DNA of 64,000 nucleotides from Isoetes taiwanensis. Its lineage: Eukaryota > Streptophyta > Lycopodiopsida > Isoetales > Isoetaceae. Shown one piece after another: positions 22,180 through 33,635 of the stretch; positions within the stretch are counted from its first letter, which is position 1, and the number at the start of each line of letters is the position of its first letter. The notes beneath the pieces were generated by a model. It worked only from the letters and a program-made list of their open reading frames with translations, made no database searches and had not been told where the DNA came from. The DNA lies in contig JAJEKV010000013.1 in assembly GCA_021234155.1 (NCBI GenBank), forward strand, positions 13,305,877 through 13,369,876, in the 5' to 3' direction. The position numbers and the translations under genes were made by a program.

Positions 22180-23400
22180 CCAATAGGCTGGCCATCGCGG
22201 GATTCATGAAAACATATTTCAAAGTCTGCGGCGGCTATTATTGGCCGGGAATGAAGAAGCGGTAGCTTCGCTACATCAGAGGAATGTCGGCTTTGCCCGA
22301 CAAACAAAGCGAGGCGCCTTAATTCCGGGAGCTTTGGAGCCTTTTAGCGGTGCAAAGCGCTAAGTGGGGGAGGTCATTAGTATGGATTTCATCCACGGGG
22401 CTTCCAAGAACGAGAAGAGGAAGGATGCCTTGATGGTAGTAGTCGACAAGTTGTCGAAGATGGCACATTTAGGTGCCACGCGCAGACTACTGATAGTCTG
22501 ACTATGGATCACAGTAAAGCTCTTCACCAAAGAGATCTTGGACTTCATGGTATGCCAAGGGAGATTATCTCAAACCGGGGATCCGAAGTTCATGGCGCCT
22601 TTGGCATGACCTCTTTGCAACCATTCAGGCGAAGTTATCCATGAGCCGCGGCATATCATCCTCGACGGATGGCCAAGCGGAGGCGGACCAAGCGAGTTTT
22701 TGGAGGACATGCCGCGAAACTATGTATGAATAAGCAAGGTATGTGGGAAGAATTTATTCACTTGGTGGGTTTGCATACAATAGCACCAAGCGGGAATCAT
22801 CCCAAATGTGGCGGATTTCATGATCAATTACGGCTATCAATGCCTAACTCCGGACACTTGGCACAATCCCGTGTCAAAAGTAGAAGTTTCGCAGCACATG
22901 TTGGCCGATATCACGGTGACTAGTGGAAGAAGTTCGGGGGTATCTTCTAGCAGAGGCCCGTGAGAGAGCATCGTAGACAAACATCGAGCAGTCGGGGAGT
23001 TGAAGTTGGCGACAATGTGTGGCTCAAGATCAAGGTGAAGCGGTGAAGCTCCGCGCCGGAAGTGTAAAAGCTTGCTCCAAGGTGGGCGGGACCTTTCAAA
23101 ATAGTCAGAGAGTAGGTAACCAATCCTACAAGCTAGAATTGCCGCCACACCTAAAGATTCATAAGGTCTTCCCGTGAGTTTGTTGAAAAAAGTCCAAGTC
23201 GGGGCGAAGTCTTGGACACTCAACGTTGTTGGAAAATGATGGAGGAGGCGGAAATAGTTCGAATTGATTCTTGATAAAGCTTTCAAGAAAACAAGGAGAT
23301 CGAGTTCGCCGATTACTTGGTCAAGTGGAAACACTTGCGATGGAAAGGCATGCGTGGGTACTTGAGAAAGATCTAGTAAAAAGTATCCACAGTTCATGGA
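22180..23400 (+). pseudogene. Chromovirus 2 integrase and chromodomain
   Basis: Near 22375 the core starts with 'VISMDFIHG' and 'DALMVVVDKLSKMAHL'. The later D and E blocks are damaged but traceable ('LDGWPS' near 22657). Near 23300 the residues 'EFADYLVKWKHL' and, in another frame, 'AWVLEKDLVKSIH' form the two halves of a chromodomain. In chromoviruses this module guides integration towards particular chromatin. Frame changes split both domains. Confidence 0.8.
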
Positions 23401-23462
23401 GCAATGGGGACGGCAAAGTCATCTCGAAGAAATCGGCTCGAGGCATGTCGATTTGTGTAGAT

Positions 23463-24335
23463 TAATTCTATGTGTAGTTAAGATTAATCACGCATGCAAC
23501 CTATGCTAGGTATGGTTTGCATGCGTTATAACAAATGATGAGACCGCTACGGTGATCTCTAGGGCGTGGTGTAATGTCGATGTAGGCATGACCGCGTTTA
23601 AAGCTGAAAAGAGTGGAAGGTAGATTAGAAAGTCTATACGTTCCACGGAAGTAGGCGACCTCGAAGAAAGGAGGTCATGAAGGATGCATTCATAGGAAAA
23701 GCACCTCTAGCCCCATATATGCTTTGATAGGAGGAATCGGCCTTCACGCCCCCATCGGGAAGGACCTATCCTCCACATTTGGGCAACTAGGGTGTAGGCA
23801 TGAGAGGCATATAGGCATTTAGGGCGGCTGTCTCCTCGGCCATTATGGAAGATTCATCCTCTTCCTCTGCAGGGAGATTAGCCATGCATCCATGTAGATA
23901 GGTGGGGTGGTCACCATATAACCAAAATTTTATTAATAACTAAATGGTACTAGCGTGAGTGTCGGCCTATGAGCCAATGGGCTCCGGGAGGGCAAGGAGG
24001 TCGAGCCTACGAAGACTTACAACACAAATTTTGTTGGAATGTGTTGCAAGGAATGAAAAATACCTCGGATGTTAATTTGAATTTTGATAAACTTAATTGC
24101 CATGATAAGTGAAGTATTGAGTAACTTTGTTTTAATGATGTTGTGAATTGATAAGTTATTTCATAATATAATCGGCGTAATAATGTTCTAAAAATATTAC
24201 CTTAAGGTAATGTTAATAAATGTGTAAATGTTTATAGTAGTATATTGTATGTATCAAGGTGATTGCGGGTTAGGAAGATCGGGGTGGGGAGACCCACGAT
24301 CTTTGCCGGACGGCATCATTTCAAGGGGAGAATGT
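23463..24335. other. 3' flank of chromovirus 2, no gene
   Basis: Probably includes the decayed right LTR of chromovirus 2, because it follows the chromodomain directly, but no left copy could be aligned. The last 250 bases are AT-rich (about 24020-24230) before the GC-rich repeat begins. Confidence 0.35.
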
Positions 24336-25745
24336 GGCGTTCGGCCGCGATTATCACGGTCCCGGGGCGTATACTATCTCTGCCGAATCGCAGCATTACC
24401 GCCATCCATCCGGCCCGGCGTGCTGCGACGACATATAGCCAAGTGGGTAGCCCCAGGGGGCAACTTGCTAGAAATGTGCATTGGCATTAATGTGCACATT
24501 TACCAATGTACACATTAATGTGGGCACACATTTCCATATGGACACCTTATGCCAAGTGGGCCATACCCATAGGTGCAATTAATGTGCACATTCTCCAATG
24601 TGCACCTTCATTAATGTGCACACATTTCCATGTGGGCACATTTTGCCCCTAGCCATTAATGGCAAGTGGGCCCATTCCCAATTATCCCACATGCCAAAGG
24701 GGATAATTGGAAACCCTAACCAACCCCCATGTCTATTTGGGAGGGGAAACCCTAACTTGCCCAATTTCGTTTCTAGGGCTTTAGAACTCTGTTTTTGGCT
24801 GCCTCAAGAGCCAAAACCGCATCTCGAACTCTGCTGAGTGAACTGTACCCATAGTTTCCCTTGATTGGCGTTTTGTGGGATGGTGAGGCTTCGGTCGGGG
24901 AGGAGCCCCTCAAGGATCAGGTATTTAGGCAATTTAATAGCTTAAACCCTCTTCTAGTCATAAAATCAGTAGGTTTAGCCTATTAAATTGCTCATAGCAG
25001 CCTTCTAGATCTCGAGATACCAGACTCTAACTAAAGAACCTAACTCTATGATATAGATTAGATCTTGTTCTTTAGTTCTTTTATGATGTATGTGGATGAG
25101 GTATCTCTATGAGCTCCTTGTATTGGGAAGGGGGGTAGAGACCTAAAGCTTGGTAGTAGATGCTCCTAGATTAGCCTCTCTAGCACCATATAGATTCGGC
25201 CTGTGTACAAGAGCCACACCGGGTTGTGGGTGGCGGAGGGGCTAGGCCGGCTCATAAGGGGTTCGTGTCCTGACTCTTGAACGATCCCTCTGGCGTGTAA
25301 AGTCTACCGGGGATCATTGTGACTAGGTCTAATGGCTTGCCACTGAGTGTGGGCAGGGCATGGGCTCGACACCCGTGAAGTGGGGTTCACTTTCCATTGG
25401 GTTCAAGTCGAATAAGGGCAGTGGCCCTCTAGTCACCTTGAGTCAGCATGTAGATCTCCGGAGGGAGTGATCCCTACCTGCCCCATCAGACCTGGGGAGA
25501 TGTAACCCAGGGATAGCCCTTTTGGCTATGCATCGGCGGGCTCTGATCGAGTCCCAACACTTTTCAACCTACTACGCAAAGTGTGCACGGGAGGGGCGGA
25601 TGGAGTGGACTACCCATTGCCATGTTCTTATGCCCGACCAAATCCATCATCGCCATGAATTACATGCTGCAATGAACTCACGGAGACCCAAGCTTCGGGT
25701 CCATCGTATGCGAGCCTTGGGTAGGATCTCCCATATGCATTGTCG
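24336..25745. repeat. LTR-like repeat, copy 1 (about 1.4 kb)
   Basis: Direct repeat of 26285-27606. Both start with a 'ggc.cgattatcacggt' motif, then a 'taatgtgcacatttacc' section, then 'gggataattggaaaccctaa', 'aactaaagaacctaactcta', 'tgtattgggaaggggg', 'ctcgacacccgtg' and 'gagccttgggtaggat'. In this copy the 'aatgtgcacatt' section is internally duplicated (24477-24560 and 24578-24640), which explains its greater length. The start context 'tgtggcgttcgg' is compatible with a TG-starting LTR. Neither copy contains coding sequence, so they are probably solo LTRs. Confidence 0.75.
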
Positions 25746-26093
25746 ATCATTGTCTATCGGATGTGATGTACCACCCTACGGGTGGAGATGTGATGCTTTG
25801 TATACTGACATGTATGTTTATGCTTCCGCAGCTAGGTAGGCCCTGAGGGAGACGGGGTAAAATGACCCCTTCACTCTTCCCACTGGAACCCGTCTCGGTT
25901 GCAGTGTCATGTGGAGGGCCCTGTATCGGCATGGAGCTGGTATAGCTATAGGGGGAGAACTCCTGTTTGTATACGGTGAGTGCACCGTATATGAGTAGGG
26001 GACGTCACAATCACCAATTTCTGTTGTTTTCCTTCTCTGAACTACTGTAGTCACATATCTTCTATTCAAGTTGAGGCACTTTGAAGTTCCCAA
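25746..26093. other. Spacer between LTR-like copies, no confirmed gene
   Basis: The part next to 26093 directly follows the stop codon of the split minus-strand gene and is likely its 3' flank. The part next to 25746 continues past the end of homology between the two repeat copies. No feature is recognised. Confidence 0.3.
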
Positions 26094-26284
26094 CTAATTA
26101 GTGCCAGGGACAACAGCATATACCATGGCTGAGATCCTTGCTGTAAGCACATCCGTCGACCTGGCATACTTATGCTTTGCAAGAGAATTCCTCAAGTTGT
26201 TGACTATCTTAGTCATTGTCCCTAATTCCTTCAATTTCAACATTTCAAATTCTGGCATCAACTTAGCAACACCTTGAAGAACTT

Positions 26285-27606
26285 ACGTGGACGGTCCGGC
26301 CACGATTATCACGGTCTCGGGACATATCATCTTTGCCTCAAATCCGCGTACCGCGCCACCTCGGACGTTAATGCGCCCGGCGATGTAACCAAAGCCCGGG
26401 TAGCCCTAGGGGGCGACTTGCAAGGTATGTGCATTTATTAATGTGCACATTTACCAATGTGCACATTTATCTAGGGGCACATTTTTTCCATGTGGACACT
26501 TTATGCCACCTAGTCATTAAAGGCAAGTGGGCCACACCCAATTATCCCACATGCTTAAAGGGATAATTGGAAACCCTAGCCCTAAACCCTTGTCTATTTC
26601 GGTAAGAGAAACCCTAACTTGCCATTTTCGTCCATAGGGTTTTAGGGGGCTGTTTTGCTTGCCCGAGGAGTCAAAACCGCCTCCCGGACTACAATGCGGC
26701 GATTTGACTCATTAGTTTTCCCCTTCTAGCTCCATCTTCTAGCGAGTTCGGCCAGGATGGTGGTCGAGGCGGGGAGGGGCGAGCCAAGGATCGGTATTTG
26801 GTCAATTTAATAGCTTAAACGCCTTCCGGTCTTTGTATCGGTAGGCTTAGCCTATTAAATTGCCCATAACGACCATTTAGACTCCCGGACTCTAACTAAA
26901 GAACCTAACTCTATGATATAGATTAGATCTAGTTCTTTAGTTCTTACATGATGTATATGGATGATGTATCTCTGTGAAACTCCTTGTATTGGGAAGGGGG
27001 TAGAGACCCAAAAAAGCTTAGTAGTTGATGTTCTTAGTTAGCCTCTCTAGCACTTTGTAGATTAGGCACGTGTACAAGAACCACACACAGTTTGTGGGTG
27101 AAGGGGCCGGGCCCGGCTTATAAGGAGGTTAGGTGTTACGACTCTTGAGCGATCCCTGCGGTGTGTAAGGCCCACAGGGGATCATTGTGGACTAGGTCTA
27201 ATGGCTTGCGAGGTGTGGGCGGGGCATGGACTCGACACCCGTGGGTGATCGCGTCACTCTCCATTGGGTTCAAGTCGAATAAGGCGGTGGCCCTCTAGTC
27301 ACCTTGAGTCGGCATGTAGATCTCTGGAGGGAGGTGATCCCTACACGCCCCATCGGAACTTGGGAGATGGAACCCGAGGAGTAGCCCCTTTGGCTATGCA
27401 TCCGTGAGGCTCTGATCGAGGTCCCAACACTTTTCGACCTACTCGCAAAGTGTGTGGGAGGGGGCGGATGGAGTGGACAACCCTAAGCCATATGTTCTCA
27501 TGCCAGCCAAATCCATTGCCATGAATTCTGTCTGCAATGAACTCTGGAGACACAAGCCGTCAGTCATCCCTTTGAGTCTGAGCCTTGGGTAGGATTTCCC
27601 ATGTGA
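26285..27606. repeat. LTR-like repeat, copy 2 (about 1.3 kb)
   Basis: Second direct copy of the repeat at 24336-25745, with the same ordered blocks. It lies inside the split minus-strand gene: coding-like sequence resumes on both sides. The right end of homology is near 'ggatttcccatgtg' (27606). No interior retrotransposon genes lie between the two copies, so a full element with these as its two LTRs is unlikely. Confidence 0.75.
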
Positions 27607-28131
27607 TGTGCTGATGCCTTCAATGGGCCAGCCATACTTTGTAACACCATCTACTGTCTTATCTGGCCTGAATCCATCTATACATGCATTGTATTTGGAA
27701 ATGCTGAGATTCTTCTTTACGGTCTTCTCTATTATGAAGACACAGATGTGGTCATCAAGCTCCTCGCATGAAAGGATCAACCCTACTTTTTTGAAGGCCG
27801 CGTCTTTGTTCTTCCTTGAATGCAGGACCACGTCATACTTTGAGCCTGCCCTGCTCAAAGTAACATACCATTCAGACCCCTCACCAAAAACTATCTCTAG
27901 CAAGTCCTGACTTAGCTCGCATGTTATGACTCTGCCATCATCAATTAGCTTTATGCCAAGAGTTCGATCTATCTCCTCAGTCTCTTCTTGTACTACCTTA
28001 GGGTCCTTCCTGGGTTTCTTTGATGGTGCAGAAGTTGATGTAACTAGTGCTCTCTTAGAAGCTGTAAAATAAATAATCAAGTTAGACATTGCTGAAGTAT
28101 TTCTGTGTTAAGTAAGCAACTTGACCAACAT

Positions 28132-28330
28132 TTCGCGCGTAGCACGAGTCGAAGGATCCAGGACGGTAAGATAGATGGAATGTGACTTCTCGCGTGTAGT
28201 GCAAGAATTGACATTCCATCTCTCTTACCATCCTCGCGTAGGGTTAACCTCGACTATGACCTCGACAACCCTACTATTACGCTTACTAAGAGCGATAGAA
28301 TCTGAACTTCTCGCGCTAAGCGCGAGAAAT
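28132..28330. repeat. CGCG-core short palindromes, group 1 (inside intron 1)
   Basis: Within an AT-rich intron there are near-palindromes with a CGCG(C) arm: 'tcgcgcgtagcacga' at 28132, one at 28187-28207, a half at 28231, and a perfect one at 28308-28328 whose arms are TTCTCGCGC and GCGCGAGAA around the loop TAA. The second lies at the tip of a larger imperfect inverted repeat (28161-28233). Confidence 0.75.
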
Positions 28331-28756
28331 CCATAGACCGACGACACTCCACAGAAGGCTTAATTATAGAAACACATTAAAAAGAGTATGCTTCATAAAA
28401 AAAAGAAAATCATAGCACCCCTGTCTCTAATGATTACAATTGAAGATTAAGATACTAGGAATTATAATCACAGAGCATTGCAGATTCACTTAAGACTAAA
28501 CAGAAAACACTGAACACATAATCAAACAAAGACTAAGCTGCAAACAAAGACAAGCCAAGAAGCAGAGATGCGGGATAATAGTAATCTCATCAAATCTAGG
28601 TTGTAGAGTGACAGAGTTAATCAAAGAGTCTTAGAGTTTCTAAATTTATTAATAAAGTTAAGCACACAATTAGAAAGTTTCTAAAACCTAATAAAAATAG
28701 AGTCACAGAGTTCCTCATCTATTAAGAACTCGAACATACTAACCTTTAGTTGCCAT

Positions 28757-29433
28757 ATTGAAGTGCTTGAAGCTCTAGAAACTGGAATTGTACTCTGTTG
28801 CAGCTCGAGAAGCTCGGGTGAATCTCGAGAAGCTCGAGAAGCTCAAATCAAGTCGGAATTGTTGTAAACAGGCCGGAAATGAAGTAGGATAGCTCGGAAT
28901 GTAGGTAACGCTAGAGAAATTTGGATCGCTTGAGAGACCGCTCAAGAAGAGTGCGTCGGTTTCGGAAGGCGGTCGAAGCAAAACTTCTGGAAGAAATTAG
29001 GAATGAAAAAATGAGATTCAAATTAGATTGAAATTAGAAAATGTGATTATTACACGAGTCATAGAAACAATTACTGAATAGATGCCCGCCATTGAAATCG
29101 TGTACTATCCTTATCATTGTTTAGGAAAACAAGAAAATTAATCCGCATGCAATTTAAAATTTAAAATCTTTTAGCCCGCCCACGAATATCCCTTTCCCCA
29201 ACTACTTTTCAATCATTGGCTGTACTCTTAGTCTATTTTAAAAATGCTTACCATTTAATTTGTGCTCTTGGCCTCGCATTGGATCATAGAATTTGTGTTT
29301 CTCTAATGCGCCTAGAGAAACACAAGAACTAAGTTTTCATTACAGTGTTTTAATTCAAATTTGGGATGTTGCCAAGAAGGAAGCTTGTTGAATTTGGATC
29401 AGGCTGCCGAATCTTAGGCAGTTCTTCTATTAA
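28757..29433. other. Probable 5' region of the split minus-strand gene
   Basis: The first 110 bases contain repeated 'gagaagctcgag' units (28801-28845), likely in the 5' untranslated region of the minus-strand gene. The remainder is AT-rich without a recognisable gene. Confidence 0.35.
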
Positions 29434-30238
29434 GTGAGTGGATTGAGGTGCCATGACTTGTGCAACTTAATTAACAAAGCTTTGCAGGTCGAGGAAATGA
29501 GCAATCAAGCAGGAGAAATGAAATTTTCCATTGGAGAAGCATGCTTCTTGTTAAAAGCAGGGAAAGATGTCATTGGCAAGGGCATTGTTGATAACATGGC
29601 ACCAACTATAGCATGCCATGGGTGCCCTTGGGACTGATTATATTAAATTAGATTGATTTGCTGCTGCGCCACTCATCCATTACAAAGACCACATGCGGGG
29701 GGCGAGAAACACTTAGAGAATCAATAGGGAGTTTCTTGGCTTGGCCAACAACACTACTCAGAGAGGTATATACCGAAAATTTTATTGTAGCACTGTTGCT
29801 CTTTAATGTAGCTACTGTAACATATTTCATGTGTCACCTTTTCATGTGCTACTCACATGCATACTCGTATGTCTACACAATAATGCTGCTATTGTATTGC
29901 TCATGCTATAAATATGAGTTCCTCTCAGTGGCAGCGCATTAGTCGTGTCCCGCAATCCGATCACATCCTGTTCTAATTGCAATTGTCGATCTACCTTGCC
30001 ACCGGATCTAGAATATGTGGATTCCATCATTTGCTCCATGAACTATTCTGAAATTTATAGATGCCAGCAGAGGGGCTTGGAACTCGATCCTTGGTTGCAG
30101 GGAGTTGCAATGGCCTCTGCTAGAAGATATCCTGATACATATAAGGTTGTCATCCACCTTGTATGGGTTCCAGAGCATGGTGTTTATGAAGTTAAGAGAG
30201 TAACCTTGCCATTTGCTCACGATGAGCCTGGTTGGTGA
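29434..30238 (+). other. Two short unrecognised frames
   Basis: Frames at 29434-29637 (67 codons, 'ACFLLKAGKDVIGKGIVDNM') and 29945-30238 (97 codons, 'LDPWLQGVAMASARRYPDTY' and 'VVIHLVWVPEHGVYEV') look more protein-like than their surroundings. I do not recognise either. They lie upstream of the DUF7869-type gene in the same orientation and could be its upstream exons, but no splice connection is evident. Confidence 0.25.
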
Positions 30239-30416
30239 AAGAATTATCCTCTTCTTTTGTAACTGCCATGGTTTTTCCTTGTTGAATAAAAAGTCACCTA
30301 CATCCAGACAAGAACTTGATTTGAAATGACTCTATAGTAGTTTTTTGGGTTAATTAACTAAATGTAATATGTATATAAATCTAACTATGAAATGAATTTT
30401 ATAGAACATATTAATC

Positions 30417-30789
30417 TCTCGCGCTCAGTGCGAGAAGAAAAGACTCGCGCCCAGCGTGAGAAGAACAAAAAACTAGAAACAACCTAACCACAGTTGACAT
30501 TCGTCCTTTAAAAAAAAACAATTGTGAAAGTAAAAATGTTTTTTATTCCAAAAAATATATACAAGGGAGCTTTATAAAAGCTATTCCAGTAAGACTGGTA
30601 GCAGTGGTGGAGGTTCAATAATTACTGTGCTACGAAATGGGATATCTGGTGACGTGTCCAAATGGGATACTTTTGTATGAGTCGCGCCCAGCGCGACATA
30701 TCTGTATTTGGTAAATTAATATAATTTTCTTATGTATTTTACAAAATTATGGTCCATACGTATCGCGCGCACTATCGCGCGTAGCGCGG
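30417..30789. repeat. CGCG-core short palindromes, group 2
   Basis: Four more copies of the motif seen at 28132-28330: 30417-30435 (TCTCGCGC..GTGCGAGA), 30444-30460, 30681-30697 (GTCGCGC CCA GCGCGAC, perfect arms) and 30772-30789, the last next to an extra 'tcgcgcgc'. All sit in AT-rich DNA just before the DUF7869-type gene. Loops are short (2-5 nt) and vary, while arms are kept complementary. Confidence 0.8.
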
Positions 30790-30941
30790 TGTAGGCATTG
30801 TATAAATATTTCATTTATTGTTATTGCATACAATACTATGTTTTCCTCAACCTTTCTTCTAATTTTTAGATTTCTCATGAAGCTACTGCTAGGGAACCCT
30901 GTGACCAAGAACCTCGAGCAGAGAAGAATGATGCTGATTAC

Positions 30942-33050
30942 ATGGGTGTGGAAGAGATTAATATAAATAATAATGAACAGCCACCTGAAGCAAATACAAA
31001 AAATATTAAAAACCCAGCTGGAGCTAATGAGGAAAGAAGAATAGTAGTTTCCAGATTAACATGGAAGGATGAGAAAGTGATTTTGCATCATCAGTGCAAT
31101 AGAGGTATTGTTAGTGAAGGTGTGCTTATACTATGGGATCCTGTGCACTGCTATAATGGACAGGCTATTGGTTGTGGGAGTCTCCATTTCCTCAATACAA
31201 CTTTATAACTTCAGTGTTGAGCTGAAGGACAAACACTGCTATGCTTGCAATAATATCAACAGTGGTTTAGAGTTGCCAGCCTTGTAGCTCTGGCCAGTGG
31301 ACTCCATTGAGATAATACGAAAAGGGATGCTTCAAAGAATTGAGCATGTAGGAGAAAATAATGTGGTGGTGGATGAAAATGACATTCCTTCCATACCTCA
31401 TTTGGATGTATCCATATCAGAAAGAAGGGCCTACAACTTCTTGAAGAGGAAGAAGAGGAAGGAAAAGGTACGGACTGTGAAAGACACTAACAACAGACCA
31501 TGCAAGCCATCAGAGGGGGGGATTGTGGCTGCCCCAACAACTGCTTTGGTAGATTCACAGTGAAAGAACTCGTGGAAGCCCGATCAATCTACAAGGAGAA
31601 AACTCATGACACTAGAAAAACTTATATTTACAATATCATAGAACATGCATTTGGGGCGTAACCTGATGTCAGGAACATGGGATTTCCTATTGGTGGAAAA
31701 TGGATATGCAGTAGTGCAGTGACAACCATACTATGTATTTCAGCCTCTACATGGTGGTGATTAAAGGCGAACCAAAAAGAGAGGGGCTCACATAGGTCGG
31801 CATGATAATCGAGGGGAAAAGGCGAGGACAACCCCCAGGGTGCTTGCAGCTCAGAGTTTATTCGAGAAGATTGTTAACTATCATGATGAGAGTATGCCTC
31901 ACAAAAGTGCGGTTGATGAAGAGGGATGCACGAAAGTAGTTCGAATGTTGCCTGCATATTTCACACAAAAAGTGATTTTACAAATGATCAACAATCTTCT
32001 AGAGGAAATGGGTGTGGACAAGATTTCACAATCAGCCTTCAGCAAGCTCTGGAGTAAGCATTTTTCAGATGTTAAAAGAATGCAATATAACAACTTCTCA
32101 AAGTGCAATATATGCGTGGATTTGTTAGATAAGCTCGAGAACTCGAAGCTTGAGGTGGAAAGATCAGCGGTTCGGAAGGAAATGAAAATTCACATGATGG
32201 AGCAAATGTCATGTCGATCAACATACTGGATGTGGAGATGCTTGTCTACAATGGAACCAGAGAATTTTCTATATGCCACTCATGACAAGATGGATCAGCA
32301 AAAAACCTGTTTGCCCCAGTTTAGGGCTATACCAAAGTCTATTGCAAGGTCTTTCCCATTGCATATATCACTAGCTGGATTCCTAACTCATGGCCAGGGA
32401 GCAGTGCATCATGATCATTTTACATTAGAATTATGGGGTGATGGTCCAAACTTCCATGTTGGTAGCATTGCAAAAGCATTGCGCGATTTGGAATATGGGT
32501 TTAATTGAGATGTTCATTCTTGTAAGCCATTGCAACATCTCTTCAAGGCATTGCATGACACTGGTCCCATGAAACTAGACGCATTTGACCGTAGGGAAAG
32601 ATGAATGGGCCAAAGACCTTCAATTCATTGAACCTAACATCAATACTCACCAAGAAGCTACTTGTAACTTGACAATCGTAATGCATGTAATAAAATATAA
32701 TTTTGTTTGCATAATTTGTCATATTCATGGGTTGAGTGTTTGAAATGGTCTATGTTGTTACTTGACGCCCGGCCACACTCATCAAGGCATTGTCGCAGAA
32801 TGTTTGGCATTATAGGATCAAATTGGTAAAGGACGCTACCACTTATCCGGAGGCTTTTTGGAGCTATTTAAGCAAAGTACTTTCACCTCCTCCTATTGGT
32901 TCATTGATACAAGAAGTCCCCGCATGGAAAAGAGTTCATAGAGGATTATGTCGAAGACCTTTGGGCATGCTCCATATTGCAATTTAGGTTTTGGGTGGAG
33001 AATAAAAGCCAATAATACAATACAAGATGAGGGCCGAGATCCCGTGTGGA
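30942..33050 (+). pseudogene. DUF7869-type transposase-like gene, degenerate
   Basis: Several frames make up one decayed protein. The N-terminal part (30942-31208, continuing out of frame) reads 'EGVLILWDPVHCYNGQAIGC' and then 'LELPAL' and 'LWPVDSIEII' near 31270-31310. A middle part near 31540-31640 reads 'CPNNCFGRFTVKELVEARSI', typical of the segment before the DNA-binding region. The 222-codon frame 31840-32508 has 'FSKCNICVDLLDKLE' and 'THDKMDQQKTCLPQF', then 'ISLAGFLTHGQGAVHHDHF'. Near 32650 comes 'LDNRNACNKI' and near 32770 'GHTHQGIVAE'. The M-D-Q-x-K, L-D-N and G-H-T-H series in this order matches the DUF7869 family of eukaryotic transposase-related proteins. Frame changes at several points make it inactive. 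Ends of the element were not found. Confidence 0.6.
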
Positions 33051-33635
33051 AACTCGAAGATAAGGATATATTGATTTGGAAAAGAGGATGTGGTTGTTCT
33101 TATTGAAATGAATCAAGCCTAGCAAAGTTATTCCAAATTCATCATTCTCTTAGGGATTTCCAGTTAAACAAATTTGCCAAAAAAGGGGAGTTCAATGTGA
33201 TTCCTTTTGGCCATCCATTTTGCTACATTTATGCCATCTCCTACTGATGACTAAGCAACTTGGTTGTCATTATGAATAAAGAGTATTGTTCAGCATTGTT
33301 GTTGGACATTGTTGTGGGGCCAAGTTCAGTACATTGTTTAGATGGTTCTAAAGAGGGAAGAGAAGGGACCACGTCCTTGTAAAGAGCATAGTTATTTATG
33401 CAAAAATAGACATTTGTCTTGTTATGGCATACTTATGTGTGGCCATATAGTCTTATTCTACATATGGATTGGGAGATCCTAGCTGCAGAAATCTGAATTG
33501 CTCTAGTCCATGTCTTCCATGGCGGGGATTAGTCCATTGTAAGAGATCTGTAATCAAATCATAGCTAGAAACTGTAGCCGTGCATTGTGTTGTCCAACAA
33601 GAAAATGACATATCTGATAAATCTTCTTCTGAAGC
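33051..33635 (-). other. 3' flank of MYB A, with out-of-frame MYB C-terminus
   Basis: The part from 33510 to 33635 continues the MYB C-terminal coding sequence seen in copy B, but lies beyond a premature TAA and carries a one-base shift near 33522. The part 33320-33510 is nearly identical to 44447-44620. The rest is AT-rich flank shared at lower similarity with the flanks of copies B and C. Confidence 0.7.

Larger units (their letters stand above)
19490..23462 (+). mobile_element. Ty3 chromovirus 2, strongly decayed
   Basis: Domain remains follow the Ty3 order on the plus strand: Gag remnant (19640-20000), protease remnant around 20360-20470 ('KYDLIIGMEYLG'), reverse transcriptase (20830-21350), RNase H (21669-22010), integrase (22180-23150) and chromodomain-like residues (23270-23400). 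The chromodomain after integrase places it among chromoviruses. Indels occur every few dozen bases, far more than in element 1. LTRs were not identified. Confidence 0.85.
26094..28756 (-). pseudogene. Unrecognised multi-exon gene split by an LTR-like repeat
   Basis: A coherent gene model reads on the minus strand. Exon 1 is only 13 nt (28756-28744, ATG GCA ACT AAA G) with donor 'gttagt'. Intron 1 spans 28743-28062 and ends in 'ttttacag'. Exon 2 (28061 to about 27610) joins in frame as MATK-ASKRALV and gives about 150 residues: a basic nuclear-localisation-like 'SKKPRKDPK', then a probably folded part with 'GEGSEWYVTLSRAG' and 'SCEELDDHICVFII'. A C-terminal piece (about 26285-26094) reads 'KELGTMTKIVNNLRNSL...' and stops at 26094. 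The LTR-like repeat (26285-27606) lies between. If it sits in an intron the gene could still work. The pattern of exon 2 vaguely recalls a B3 DNA-binding fold, but I do not claim it. Confidence 0.45.

Noticed and set aside
22837-23397. 186-codon minus-strand frame
   Set aside because: It lies antisense to the integrase and chromodomain of chromovirus 2, and its content has no family pattern.
24336-27606. One LTR retrotransposon with two long LTRs and a deleted interior
   Set aside because: The 540-bp gap contains what looks like the C-terminal part of the split minus-strand gene, and no primer-binding site or polypurine tract is evident. Two solo LTRs fit better, though this is not proven.
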